Origin: Kluyvera sichuanensis
GTDB taxonomy: Bacteria > Pseudomonadota > Gammaproteobacteria > Enterobacterales > Enterobacteriaceae
Length of the DNA: 64,000 nucleotides
Assembly (NCBI RefSeq): GCF_014218705.1
Contig: NZ_JABBJF010000004.1
Span: forward strand, 248,001-312,000
Reading direction: 5' to 3'
Positions 29,551 to 38,883 of this stretch are shown here, piece after piece; position 1 is the stretch's first letter, and the number at the start of each line of letters is the position of its first letter. The position numbers and the translations under genes were made by a program. The notes beneath the pieces were generated by a model that was not told the DNA's origin, made no database searches, and saw nothing but the letters and a program-made list of their open reading frames with translations.

Positions 29551-31508
29551 TCAGAAACACAGCACGTTACCTCGTTCTGTCCCTTTGCGGGCTGATACTC
29601 AGCGGGCACGCTTTTGCTGCCGATGGAGACAAACCGCTACTTCAGGAAGGTAAGAAAACGTTATACCAGCGCGTACTTACCACGCCTGGCTGTAAGCTTG
29701 TCAAAAGCGCTGGTGATGATAATGGTCAGCTCCAGCCTGCATTCAGCAGTCTGTACGTGTATGAAAAGTCGGATAATAAAGGGCAAAGCTGGATCAAAGT
29801 TGGGCCAGACAGCTATGGTAAAACCATCGGCTGGCTCCCGAAATCCTGCACCGTTGACTGGAAAATTCAGCTCACGCTGGCCTTTACCAACCCGGCGAAC
29901 CGTGACCGCCTGATCTTCTTCAAAGAGAAGAAAAGCCTGGATGATATTCTCTCCGCACCAGACCCGGTCGCACTGGTGGCACCGCTGCGCGCTAAGCTAA
30001 AGCGAGATGGTCATGCCGAAGGTATTCAGGCGCAAGAACCTGAGTATTTTGTGGATCTGCAAAAGCAGTTCTATCTGCTGCCGATCCTGAAAGCTGAAGA
30101 GGTCATGACTGAAGATGGCTTCTACACTCGCCTACTGGATGTAGCATCCGTCAGTAAAGCGGATCCGGCACCAAAACCAAAAGACAGTGTAAATCAGTTG
30201 AAAGGTTTTAACGCGTCGGTGGTTTTCGTTATCGACTCCACGATTTCGATGGGACCCTACATTGAGCGCACCAAGGAAGCGGTTAATAAGATCTATGACA
30301 AGATCAAACAAGAGCACCTGGAAGGTCAGGTGAAATTTGGTCTGGTCTCTTATCGTTCGAACACCAAAGCCGTTCCGGGTCTGGAGTATCGTTCAAAGAT
30401 TTTTGCCGACCCCAATCAGGTAAAAGATGGTGCAGACTTCCTTAAAAAGGTTGCCGACCTCAAAGAAGCGAAGGTATCAAGCTCACTGTACGATGAAGAT
30501 GCCTATTCCGGCGTGATGTCAGCAATTGATGGCATAGACTGGAGCCCATTTGGCGCTCGATACGTTGTGTTAATTACCGATGCTGGCGCCATTGAAGGTA
30601 GCAATAAGCTTTCCGGCACCGGTATGGATGCGAGCCAGCTTCGCCTTGAAGCAGGTAATCGCGGCATTGCCATCTATACGCTGCACCTAAAAACGCCATC
30701 CGGCAAAGAAAACCATGCGAAAGCAGAGAGTCAGTATCGCGATCTCTCCAATTTTGATAGCACCCATTCCAACCTTTATCAGGCAGTAAATGCGGGCGAC
30801 ATCAAAATGTTTGGTCAGCAGGTTGATGCTCTGGCTTCAGCCATAACGCAGCAGGTGAAATCCGCGTATATGGGCGATGCCGCAATCGGTAGCGCACTGT
30901 ATTCCAAAGATGACGGACAGAAGCTCACACCAGAACAGAAACTGCTCCAGGATACCGCACTAATTGGGCATGCTATGCAGCTGGCGTATCTGGGAAAACG
31001 CAATAACACCGAGGCTCCGCTTGTCTTCCAGGCCTGGATTAGCGACCGCGATCTGATTAAACAAAACATCCCAACGACCGACGTGCGCGTCCTCCTGACA
31101 AAGGGACAATTAAGCGATTTAAGCGATGCAGTGAGTCAGATCCTGAAAGCCGCAAACGAAGGAATGATCTCGCCAACCAAAATGTTCGAGCAGTTACGCA
31201 CCGTTGCAGCGACGATGGGTACAGACCCAAATCAGTTAAAACAACAGGATAAGGCTCGCATTAGCGATCTCGGCGTACTGGGTGAATATCTGGCCGATCT
31301 ACCGTACAAGAGCGACGTATTAAATCTCGATGAAGAGACATGGAAAAGTTGGGATGGCTTATCGCAGGAGAAATTTATCCGCACGCTGTCATCTAAACTA
31401 CGCCACTATCAGAAATATAACGCCGATGTCGATCGCTGGGTTGCCCTGGCTCCAGGAAGCGATCCACGCGATCGCGTTTACCCTATCCCACTGGAAATGA
31501 TGCCCTGA
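29547..31508 (+). CDS. Secreted von Willebrand factor A (vWA) domain protein
   Basis: This 653-residue protein has a signal peptide (cleavage near HAFA-AD), so it should be periplasmic or outer-membrane facing. Residues ~35-105 resemble a small SH3-like domain. The vWA domain occupies about 222-430. The metal-ion-dependent adhesion site is visible as DSTIS (D230), a downstream Thr/Ser-rich helix region, and a third acidic strand VVLITDAG. The C-terminal ~200 residues are helical and uncharacterised. vWA domains bind partners through a divalent metal. The gene overlaps its neighbours by four bases upstream and one downstream, and encodes the central periplasmic component of the locus. Confidence 0.85.
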   Translation: MIRNTARYLVLSLCGLILSGHAFAADGDKPLLQEGKKTLYQRVLTTPGCKLVKSAGDDNGQLQPAFSSLYVYEKSDNKGQSWIKVGPDSYGKTIGWLPKSCTVDWKIQLTLAFTNPANRDRLIFFKEKKSLDDILSAPDPVALVAPLRAKLKRDGHAEGIQAQEPEYFVDLQKQFYLLPILKAEEVMTEDGFYTRLLDVASVSKADPAPKPKDSVNQLKGFNASVVFVIDSTISMGPYIERTKEAVNKIYDKIKQEHLEGQVKFGLVSYRSNTKAVPGLEYRSKIFADPNQVKDGADFLKKVADLKEAKVSSSLYDEDAYSGVMSAIDGIDWSPFGARYVVLITDAGAIEGSNKLSGTGMDASQLRLEAGNRGIAIYTLHLKTPSGKENHAKAESQYRDLSNFDSTHSNLYQAVNAGDIKMFGQQVDALASAITQQVKSAYMGDAAIGSALYSKDDGQKLTPEQKLLQDTALIGHAMQLAYLGKRNNTEAPLVFQAWISDRDLIKQNIPTTDVRVLLTKGQLSDLSDAVSQILKAANEGMISPTKMFEQLRTVAATMGTDPNQLKQQDKARISDLGVLGEYLADLPYKSDVLNLDEETWKSWDGLSQEKFIRTLSSKLRHYQKYNADVDRWVALAPGSDPRDRVYPIPLEMMP

Positions 31509-32233
31509 TGCTGCACATCGAAAACCTGCGCATAGTTCGCGGCCAGGGCAGTCAGGCACACCACGTTAACTTGCCGCAGTTGATGCTGCGGCCAGGCCAG
31601 GTAGTGGCGGTGACGGGCGAAAGCGGCTGTGGCAAAAGCACATTGCTGGAGGCCATCGGTTTACTACTAAGCCCTGAGAAGATAGGACGTTTTGAGCTCA
31701 ACGACGGTATTCAGCAGTTTAATATTGCCGCACTGATCGATGACGAGCAGCATAACGAGTTAGCGGGTATTCGCGCCCGCCAGCTTGGCTTTGTTCTGCA
31801 AAATGGCGGGCTGCTCCCCTATCTGAGCGTTAAAGATAACATCTTGCTACCGTGCAAACTGCTGGGGCTGACTCCCGATAAATCGATGCTGGACCGAATC
31901 ATTAGTGCGCTAAAACTGTCCCCCCTATTGGCGAAATTGCCCACCCAACTGTCGTTTGGTGAAAGGCAGAGAACGGCTTTCGCTCGCGCTATCTTACACC
32001 GCCCAGCACTGGTGCTAGCAGATGAACCTACTGCTGCGTTGGATCCTTACAACGCACAGCAACTCTTTAGCCTGTTTATCGATTTAGTTCGCCAGGAAGG
32101 GATGATGGCGCTGGTGGTGTGCCATGACTGGCCGCTAGTCCAGCAGTTTAATTTACCCTGCTTATCCGCCCAGATCGCACCGTTAACCGCATCATCGGAG
32201 CATGAGCCGCGAGGAACCTACTTTGTCCTTTAA
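31508..32233 (+). CDS. ABC transporter ATPase, LolD/MacB type
   Basis: This 241-residue nucleotide-binding protein has Walker A GESGCGKST near residue 39, Q-loop LQNGGLLPY, a variant signature LSFGERQRTA (LSFGE instead of LSGGQ), Walker B LVLADEPTAALD, and a switch His in VVCHD. Size and sequence fit the ATPases that partner FtsX/MacB/LolE-type permeases, which move or pull on periplasmic molecules rather than transporting across the membrane. Its ATG overlaps the vWA stop by one base (TGATG), and its end overlaps the permease by 32 bases. Confidence 0.93.
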   Translation: MLHIENLRIVRGQGSQAHHVNLPQLMLRPGQVVAVTGESGCGKSTLLEAIGLLLSPEKIGRFELNDGIQQFNIAALIDDEQHNELAGIRARQLGFVLQNGGLLPYLSVKDNILLPCKLLGLTPDKSMLDRIISALKLSPLLAKLPTQLSFGERQRTAFARAILHRPALVLADEPTAALDPYNAQQLFSLFIDLVRQEGMMALVVCHDWPLVQQFNLPCLSAQIAPLTASSEHEPRGTYFVL

Positions 32234-33437
32234 CCGAGCCGGACTGCTTGGCCGCCTGGCAATGCAGGATTTGTGGCATGACCGCATCATCTCTTTTTGC
32301 ATCATATCTTCCCTCGTCGCCGTCATCGCGCCGCTGTTACTACTATTCGGCCTGCGTTTTGGGATTGTAAATCAGCTACAAGAGGAGCTGACTCGCGATC
32401 CCCGCAACCTTGAAATTCGCATGTTAAGCAGCGGCAGTTATGACCAGCGCTGGATAGAAAATCTACAGCAACGCCCTGATGTGGGCTTTGCCATCGGGCA
32501 AACGCGCTCGCTTAATACGCTGGCCGATCTGCAAACAGACAGCACACATTTTATTGAAAATGCGGAAGTCATTCCTACCGATGAAGGCGATCCCCTGCTA
32601 GGAACGCTGACGCTCCGCCAGGAAAGTGATGTGGTCATTACCCAGGAAGCCGCGCGGAAGCTGGCGGTAACCGTGGGCAGCACCGTTACGCTGAGGGTCA
32701 GCAGGATACTTGACGATCGCGCAGAATCAGGGCGTAAAAGCGTTACCGTCGTCGGTATTTTGCCTGGTACCTATTTTAACCGTGCTGCCATTTTTACGCG
32801 CACGCCGCTCCTTCTGGCGCTTGAACATTTTCGCGACGGCTATTCAGTAGCAGAACTAGGAAATACACGAGGCGCCACGCTTACCAATAAACTACCACGC
32901 TATGCTCGCGCCAGATTATATGCTCGAGATATTGACCAGGTAGCTAGTCTTGAGCGCGACCTCAGGGCACAGCGGATAGAAACCAGTAGCCGTCTGGCCG
33001 ATATTGAGAATGTAAAAAGCATTAATCGAGTGCTTGGCATTATTTTTAATACCATTGCTGCTACCGCACTCGTTGGCTGTATTGCCTCGCTGGTTGGTTC
33101 CTTTATTGCGAACGTTGATCGTAAGCGCAAGCATATCGCGGTACTCCGCCTGCTTGGCTTTACCCGCTCGGCAGTGGGTATTTATGTGATTATCCAGGGC
33201 TGCATGCTGAGTATATTGGCTTACGTTGGTGGCTTTGCTATCTATTTTTTAGCCAGCCAGGTCTTTAACCGTGCCCTGGCCGGAAGCCAGGCAACGGGTC
33301 AGATGCTTTGTAAGATAACGCCGCTACATGCGCTGATAGCGCTATTGCTAACGCTTGTAGTCGCTACGCTGGTCGCCAGCATTGGCGCCTACCGCGCTAT
33401 TAATATTGAACCCGCGCAGAGTCTGCGCGAAATATAA
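32202..33437 (+). CDS. FtsX/MacB-type ABC transporter permease
   Basis: This 411-residue inner-membrane protein has one N-terminal membrane span (about 27-50), a ~220-residue periplasmic domain, and three C-terminal spans (about 280-400), the topology of the MacB/LolC/FtsX mechanotransmission family. The C-terminus ends AYRAINIEPAQSLREI, a typical MacB-family tail. It partners the preceding ATPase. Which periplasmic molecule it acts on is not evident, but the neighbouring vWA and FGE-fold proteins are candidates. Confidence 0.9.
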   Translation: MSREEPTLSFNRAGLLGRLAMQDLWHDRIISFCIISSLVAVIAPLLLLFGLRFGIVNQLQEELTRDPRNLEIRMLSSGSYDQRWIENLQQRPDVGFAIGQTRSLNTLADLQTDSTHFIENAEVIPTDEGDPLLGTLTLRQESDVVITQEAARKLAVTVGSTVTLRVSRILDDRAESGRKSVTVVGILPGTYFNRAAIFTRTPLLLALEHFRDGYSVAELGNTRGATLTNKLPRYARARLYARDIDQVASLERDLRAQRIETSSRLADIENVKSINRVLGIIFNTIAATALVGCIASLVGSFIANVDRKRKHIAVLRLLGFTRSAVGIYVIIQGCMLSILAYVGGFAIYFLASQVFNRALAGSQATGQMLCKITPLHALIALLLTLVVATLVASIGAYRAINIEPAQSLREI

Positions 33438-33484
33438 CCTTAGCCCTTATTTGCCTGGCAATTTATTATTTGCGGAGATCGTTC

Positions 33485-35053
33485 ATGGCTTTTACTCCTT
33501 CTCATTTATCGCGCTGGCTGGCGCTTGCTCTGCTCATCAAAATGTCTGCCGTGCAGGCTGAACCCTGGGCAGATAAAACCTATAACCCGAAACCGGATAG
33601 CGAAGATATTATTTTGCCAATGCCCTGCGAGGGGTCAATGGTGTTTCGCCGCGTCGATATCCCAGCATCAACGCCTCTCGGTGATATACCTATTACCCTT
33701 GGAGAAGATGGCGGGGATTGGGGCGTCGTTGAACACAGCTATCCAACCTTTATCTCTGGCAGTTTTACAGATAAAAATAAAAACAAAGGTCGTTATTATT
33801 TAATAGCAAAATATGAACTAACAACACTGCAATATCAGGCACTTACCAGTGGCGCCTGCCCAACACCATCTCGCAAACTGAGTCTCCCGGAGACCAATAT
33901 CAGCTGGTTTGAGGCGGTTAATCTCGCCGATAAATATAATCAGTGGTTACGCACCAATGCGCTCAATAAATTACCGGTGGAAGATGGCGATCCAGGATTT
34001 TTACGCCTCCCAACCGAAGCCGAATGGGAATTCGCCGCTCGCGGTGGCCTGAAGGTCAACAGCGCCGAGTTTCGTGATACGCGCTATCCGATGGATGACA
34101 TCAAGAACTTTGAGTGGTACTCCGGCTCACAGTCATCAAACGGTAAAGTTCAGCTTGTTGGCCTGCTTAATCCCAACCCTCTCGGTCTGTACGATATGCT
34201 GGGCAATGTCTCTGAGATGATGTTCAATCCCTTTTATCTCAACAAGATAAATAGACTTCATGGCCAGGCTGGTGGCTATGTAGTCCGTGGCGGTAGCGTG
34301 ATGTCAAACGAGTCAGAGATCCGTAGCGCTGCTCGTAAAGAAATCAACTACTACGATGGCGCTCAGCCTTCCACAGGGAAAACAACCGGTCTGCGTCTTG
34401 TTCTGGTTTCTCAAACCATTACCTCACCTGCCCGCGTTAAAGCGCTCCAGAAAGAGTGGTCCACGCTCGGCGAGGAGAATAAGGGGGCCGAAAAAAATAA
34501 AGACGAGTCAAAAGATACGGCTAAAGCTCTCGGCAGCCTGGCTTCAGGCGTAGAAGATGCGGGGCTAAAAAAGAAACTCAAAGATCTGGAAAACCAGCTC
34601 CGTGCCAGCAACCAGCAACAACAGGAAGAAAGAGCACAGTCAATTCGTGCAAGCCTTAACCTAGGTTCTTTCCTTTGCACTAAGTTGCAGGATGATGGTC
34701 GTTTTCTGGACTTCCTGAATCACAATTATGAACTGCTGTGTAAGGACAAAGACAGCAGCGATGCCAACTGTGCACTCCGAAAAACCAAGCTCGGTGAGCA
34801 ATCCGATCGTTTGCAGCAGCTTACGGGGTATTACGCCAGCAGCCTGGTCGACTCAGCTACTCTGTATGGGCAAGAGGGTCTGAAGCAGGAGGTATCTGTT
34901 TTCGATCAAATGCTCACCCTGAATAAACGACTTTCTGGCCTTAAGCCATTCCTTACGGCTCACTGGCAGAATCAGCAAAAATATCTGGCTGATGGCAAAA
35001 TTGATACCGCCAGTTGGCTGGAAAACTGCAAGAAAATTAAAGGCAGTAATTAA
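33485..35053 (+). CDS. Secreted FGE/SUMF1-fold protein with coiled-coil C-terminus
   Basis: The protein has 522 residues from the ATG at 33485, which has GGAG six bases upstream. The signal peptide is followed by cleavage near VQA-EP. Residues ~45-315 carry the formylglycine-generating-enzyme/SUMF1 fold: EVTxxQY-like ELTTLQYQALTSG, the ISWFEAVNLADKYNQWL helix, RLPTEAEWEFAARGG, NPLGLYDMLGNVSEM, VVRGGSVMSN, and GLRLVL at the end. Such domains in bacteria include real oxidases and many binding or sensor modules (PvdO, EgtB-like). The twin active-site cysteines of FGE are not evident, so a binding role is more likely. Residues ~330-410 are a Lys/Glu/Gln-rich coiled coil. Confidence 0.85.
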   Translation: MAFTPSHLSRWLALALLIKMSAVQAEPWADKTYNPKPDSEDIILPMPCEGSMVFRRVDIPASTPLGDIPITLGEDGGDWGVVEHSYPTFISGSFTDKNKNKGRYYLIAKYELTTLQYQALTSGACPTPSRKLSLPETNISWFEAVNLADKYNQWLRTNALNKLPVEDGDPGFLRLPTEAEWEFAARGGLKVNSAEFRDTRYPMDDIKNFEWYSGSQSSNGKVQLVGLLNPNPLGLYDMLGNVSEMMFNPFYLNKINRLHGQAGGYVVRGGSVMSNESEIRSAARKEINYYDGAQPSTGKTTGLRLVLVSQTITSPARVKALQKEWSTLGEENKGAEKNKDESKDTAKALGSLASGVEDAGLKKKLKDLENQLRASNQQQQEERAQSIRASLNLGSFLCTKLQDDGRFLDFLNHNYELLCKDKDSSDANCALRKTKLGEQSDRLQQLTGYYASSLVDSATLYGQEGLKQEVSVFDQMLTLNKRLSGLKPFLTAHWQNQQKYLADGKIDTASWLENCKKIKGSN

Positions 35054-35098
35054 CACTCATCCATCGTTAATACGCATATTGCTTAAGGAGTGACGACC

Positions 35099-35599
35099 GT
35101 GAAATTAGCGCTAAAAATAGTTGCAGTAATCTTAGGTGGTATTTCAGTTAGCCATACTGCCTTTGCCGAGCATTATAACGAAGGTGATCAGGAACAACTG
35201 ACGCTTGAATGCGTATTAACTAACAATAAATTAGCCAGTGCGTTTATTGCTCAGGATGCAGCAGGGTACGCTCTGGGGAAAACGCAGACACCAACTTCAG
35301 AGCTCAATCTCGTCACTAATCAGCATGGCGTTACCGCCTACTACAACGCGGGGATGATTTCTGGCGGCTCTTTATACTGGATCCGTATTGTCAAAGGTCC
35401 TTACGAGTATATTGTCTACGATAAAGAGCAACGTGGTGATATGTCAGGCGTAGTCGTGACAAAAAGCGGGAAAACCATCTTCCATAAAGCATGTAAAGAA
35501 CCCATCAAAGTGGGCACACAGAGCAGCAGTTCTATTTCTAGCCGTGCCGCTGAGGAAGACAGTGAATTTGACCGAGTCGTTGACCTTATAAATCAATAA
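35099..35599 (+). CDS. Small secreted protein, last gene of the srf locus
   Basis: The protein has 166 residues from the GTG at 35099, eight bases after AAGGAG; the frame also opens at a GTG at 35090, which lies inside the ribosome site. A signal peptide precedes cleavage near AFA-EH. The mature protein of ~140 residues is mostly beta-strand by composition and has two cysteines (TLECVL, HKACKE) likely joined by a disulfide. No family is recognised. A strong terminator follows 10 bases after the stop. Confidence 0.72.
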   Translation: MKLALKIVAVILGGISVSHTAFAEHYNEGDQEQLTLECVLTNNKLASAFIAQDAAGYALGKTQTPTSELNLVTNQHGVTAYYNAGMISGGSLYWIRIVKGPYEYIVYDKEQRGDMSGVVVTKSGKTIFHKACKEPIKVGTQSSSSISSRAAEEDSEFDRVVDLINQ

Positions 35600-35609
35600 T
35601 CAACATCCA

Positions 35610-35640
35610 TAAGGGATGCGATAGCTGCATCCCTTATTTC
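35610..35640 (+). terminator. Rho-independent terminator of the srf locus
   Basis: TAAGGGATGC (35610-35619) and GCATCCCTTA (35627-35636) form a perfect 10-bp stem with a 7-base loop followed by TTTC. It lies between convergent genes and could serve both strands. Confidence 0.85.
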
Positions 35641-35659
35641 TCGTTTGACGGTAATCGCC

Positions 35660-36247
35660 CTACCCCAACCGCTTATTCAACGCCACATACTGCAGCAGCA
35701 TAATGGTCTTGGCATCCATAATCTCCCCGCTGGCGACTGCCTGCAGCGCCTGCTGTAGCGGCCACTCCAGCACTTCAATATCTTCGCCCTCTTCTGCTAC
35801 GCCGCCGCCGTGGCTAACGCGATCCTCATCCTGGTATTCGGCGATAAAGAACCACAGCTTCTCGGTCACCGAACCTGGGCTCATAAAGGCCCTGAAAACC
35901 GGTTCGATTTGCGTAATGCGAAAGCCGGTTTCTTCTTCTGCTTCAGCAATAATGCGCGCTTCCGGGGAAGCGCTGTCCAGCAGCCCCGCCGCCGCCTCAA
36001 TAAGCATCCCGCAGCCGTCATGAAGGTATACCGGCATCCTGAACTGGCGGGTCAGCACCACCGTCTGCTTACGGCGGTTGTAAAGCAGCACCACTGCGCC
36101 GTGGCCGCGATCGTAGGCTTCGCGACTCTGCCGCTGCCACGTGCCGTCGCGGCGGCGCAGGTCGAAGGTGTATTTTTTCAGGGTGTACCAGTCGTCAGAA
36201 AGCAGCTGCGACTGAATATTTTTCACTAACGGCTCAATAGCGCTCAT
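35660..36247 (-). CDS. Nudix hydrolase, NudK/ADP-sugar pyrophosphatase type
   Basis: This 195-residue enzyme has a Nudix box running from GLLD to EAEEETGF. The catalytic glutamates are kept, but the box is one residue short of the canonical spacing, as in the GDP-mannose pyrophosphatase NudK. The surrounding YDRGHGAVVLLYN, VLTRQFRMP, MSPGSVTEKLWFFIAEY and GEDIEVLEWP also follow NudK. It probably hydrolyses a nucleoside diphosphate sugar in the cytoplasm; the exact substrate is not known. The start ATG at 36247 has CAGGAG upstream. It diverges from the DeoR regulator with only 70 bases between the two starts. Confidence 0.88.
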   Translation of the reverse strand: MSAIEPLVKNIQSQLLSDDWYTLKKYTFDLRRRDGTWQRQSREAYDRGHGAVVLLYNRRKQTVVLTRQFRMPVYLHDGCGMLIEAAAGLLDSASPEARIIAEAEEETGFRITQIEPVFRAFMSPGSVTEKLWFFIAEYQDEDRVSHGGGVAEEGEDIEVLEWPLQQALQAVASGEIMDAKTIMLLQYVALNKRLG

Positions 36248-36317
36248 TTTTTCTCTCCTGTCGATGACATTTTGCAAACTATCACGCATAATCGTGCAGC
36301 ATCAAGAAAAAACACGC

Positions 36318-37082
36318 ATGAGAAAAAACATGTTAGCCAGCCAACGAAAGCAGCAGATCCTGGCGATTCTCGCCCGGGATAAACAGGTTCACTCCACCGA
36401 GCTCAGCCAGCAGTTTCAGGTTTCGGAAGACTCTATTCGCCGCGACCTCAGGGAGCTTGCCGCCGCCGGATTACTCCAGCGCGTCCACGGCGGCGCGCTG
36501 CCGGTCTCTGCCGCCATTGCGCCGTTCGAAGCAAGAAAAAACGTGCAAATAGACGCAAAGAAAACCATTGCCCAGAAAGCCGTTTCGCTGATCGGCGCAG
36601 GTCAGGTAGTCATCATCGACGGGGGAACCACCACCACCGAGATGATCAAGCTGCTGCCAGTCGATCTGCCCTTTACCGTGGTCACCCACAGCCCGAGCGT
36701 TGCCGTCGGGCTGATTGATTACCCGGCGATTGAGGTGATTTTGCTGGGCGGCACGCTGTTCAAGCACTCCGTCGTCACCACCGGCTCGGCCATGAGCGAA
36801 GCGGCCAGCCGTATTAACGCGGATCTGTTTTTTATGGGCGTGACCGGCGTGCACCACCGAGCGGGCTTTACTACCGGCAGCTTTGAAGAGGCGGCCGTCA
36901 AGCGCCTGCTCAGCGAGCGGGCCTCGGAGACCATCGTAATGGCCTCGCAGGAGAAAATTAACGCCGCTTCCGCCTTTGCGATTGGCGGGCTGAATCTCGC
37001 CAGCACCCTGATTATCGACGGCGAGCTGGATGCGCCGCTGACGGCAGCCTTAGCCAGCCACGACGTGTCGGTTATCGCGTAA
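36318..37082 (+). CDS. DeoR/GlpR-family transcriptional regulator
   Basis: This 254-residue regulator has an N-terminal DeoR winged helix (about residues 8-60; STELSQQFQVSEDSIRRDLREL, then RVHGGA) and a DeoR-C sugar-phosphate-sensing domain with IDGGTTTTEM and the GGT anchor LLGGTLFKHS. Members usually repress sugar or nucleoside catabolism. The start at 36318 was chosen over the in-frame ATG 18 codons upstream, which lies next to the nudix promoter; the ribosome site is weak. Targets could be the divergent Nudix gene or the downstream two-component/transporter cluster; nothing decides. Confidence 0.85.
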   Translation: MRKNMLASQRKQQILAILARDKQVHSTELSQQFQVSEDSIRRDLRELAAAGLLQRVHGGALPVSAAIAPFEARKNVQIDAKKTIAQKAVSLIGAGQVVIIDGGTTTTEMIKLLPVDLPFTVVTHSPSVAVGLIDYPAIEVILLGGTLFKHSVVTTGSAMSEAASRINADLFFMGVTGVHHRAGFTTGSFEEAAVKRLLSERASETIVMASQEKINAASAFAIGGLNLASTLIIDGELDAPLTAALASHDVSVIA

Positions 37083-37230
37083 CGCGGCGCAAATGACCTT
37101 ATTCCCAGAAGTGGCTTTAACCCGGAGAAGGTAGGTAGCTCACAACTCTGCGGTCGCTCGATAACGGTTCGTATTTTCGCATGATAGGCTTTTTGGATGA
37201 CTCCTTTCGGCACTGGCCGCGGCGAACCGT

Positions 37231-38883
37231 ATGACGCTCCGATTGACCTTCCAGATGAAGCTGTTTCTGTCGCTGCTGGCGTTCTCCTGCCTGTTGCTGG
37301 CGCTGCTTGGCGCACTGCTGTTTCATTTTATCGACCGCCAGTTGCATCATGATTTGGGCCAGCGCGCCCGGATTCAGGCCAGCGAGATTGCGCTAATGCC
37401 GGGGCTTGCCGCCATGGTCGAGCGGCGGGATATTCCCGGCATTGCACGTTTGATCCAGCCGCTACGCGCCGAGAGCGACGCTAGCTATATCGTAGTGGGC
37501 GACGCCCGCGAGCAGCACCTCTACCATTCGGAATCACCGGAGCGTCTGAACCTGCCGATGATCGGCGGCGATAACGCCGAGGTGCTGCAGGGCAAAACCA
37601 TTATCTCAATACGTAAAGGCGGGATTGGCGTGTCGCTGCGCAGCAAGGCGCCAATTTTCGACAGCCAGCATCGGGTTATCGGTATTGTCTCCGTCGGCTA
37701 CCTCACCTCCTACATTGCCAACATCAACGCCCGCCTGCTGTGGCGCACCGGGCTGTATGGCATTGCCCTACTGCTGCTGCTGTTTATCTTCTCCTGGGTG
37801 CTGGCCCGCACGCTAAAAAAGCAGATGTTCGGCCTCGAGCCGAAGGATATCGCCCAGCTGGTGCTCCAGCAAAAAGCGCTGCTTGAGGCGATGTACGAAG
37901 GGGTATTTGCGGTCAATGCCGATAAACAGCTGATCCTTATCAACCGCGCCGCCAGGGAGATGCTCAATATTCAGCAGAGTGAGCAGGCGCTGCTCGGCAA
38001 GCCGCTGGATGAGGTTATTCAGCTGCCGCCAGCATTCTTTGCGCCGGGCAATACCGCGTACGACAGCCGTCATCATGATCACATCACCGTGCTGAATCAT
38101 CGGGAGACCATCGTTAACCGCGTCGCTATTGAGGTGGAGCCGGGAACCCAAAGCGGTTGGGTTTTCAGCTTCCGCGACAGAAACGATATCACGACGCTCA
38201 GCAGCCAGCTCAGCCAGGTGACCCGTTATGCCGATAACCTGCGCATCATGCGCCACGAGCAGCTTAACTGGACCGCGACGCTGGTCGGCCTGCTGCAAAT
38301 GCAGCGCTATGACGATGCCCTGCGCTATATCCGGGTGCATTCGGAAGGCGCTCAGCAGGTGCTGGATTTCCTCTCAATGCAGTTTGCCTCTCCGGCGCTG
38401 TGCGGCCTGCTGCTGGGGAAATACGTTAGCGCACGCGAGAAAGGCGTGGAGCTGACGTTCGACCCAGCCTGCCGGATGTCACGCCTGCCGGAAGGGCTGA
38501 GCGAAACCGAGCTGATGTCAGTTATTGGCAACCTGGTGGACAACGCCGTTGATGCCACGCTGAATACCACCACACGCACCGCGCCGGTGGAAATCTATAT
38601 TTCTGACCGCAACCACGAGCTGGTTATCGAGGTGGCAGACCGGGGTTGCGGCGTAGATGAAGCGATGAAACCTCATATCTTTGAACAAGGATTTACCAGC
38701 AAATCCGCCGACGGCAGCGAGTTCACCGGCTCAGAGCACGGCATTGGCCTCTACCTGGTCGCGGGATATGTGCGCCGGGCTGGCGGCAGCATCGAAATCA
38801 ACGATAACGTTCCGCAGGGTACCGTATTTTCGGTTTTCATCCCGTTCCAGACCACGCTTACCGCAGGACCTTCCCATGACTGA
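37231..38883 (+). CDS. CitA/DcuS-family sensor histidine kinase
   Basis: This 550-residue membrane kinase has a first span at about 9-31, a periplasmic CitA/DcuS-type PAS sensor at 32-172, and a second span at 173-195. A cytoplasmic PAS follows (about 215-325), then a His region RIMRHEQLNW and a HATPase domain with N-box IGNLVDNAVDA, G1 DRGCGV and G2 GSEHGIGLYLV. Relatives sense citrate, C4-dicarboxylates or other small acids outside the inner membrane. Its last eight bases overlap the response-regulator start, so the pair is co-translated. Confidence 0.92.
   Translation: MTLRLTFQMKLFLSLLAFSCLLLALLGALLFHFIDRQLHHDLGQRARIQASEIALMPGLAAMVERRDIPGIARLIQPLRAESDASYIVVGDAREQHLYHSESPERLNLPMIGGDNAEVLQGKTIISIRKGGIGVSLRSKAPIFDSQHRVIGIVSVGYLTSYIANINARLLWRTGLYGIALLLLLFIFSWVLARTLKKQMFGLEPKDIAQLVLQQKALLEAMYEGVFAVNADKQLILINRAAREMLNIQQSEQALLGKPLDEVIQLPPAFFAPGNTAYDSRHHDHITVLNHRETIVNRVAIEVEPGTQSGWVFSFRDRNDITTLSSQLSQVTRYADNLRIMRHEQLNWTATLVGLLQMQRYDDALRYIRVHSEGAQQVLDFLSMQFASPALCGLLLGKYVSAREKGVELTFDPACRMSRLPEGLSETELMSVIGNLVDNAVDATLNTTTRTAPVEIYISDRNHELVIEVADRGCGVDEAMKPHIFEQGFTSKSADGSEFTGSEHGIGLYLVAGYVRRAGGSIEINDNVPQGTVFSVFIPFQTTLTAGPSHD

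Noticed and set aside
33485..35053. True formylglycine-generating (sulfatase-activating) enzyme
   Set aside because: The fold motifs are clear but the paired active-site cysteines are not evident and no sulfatase gene is nearby.
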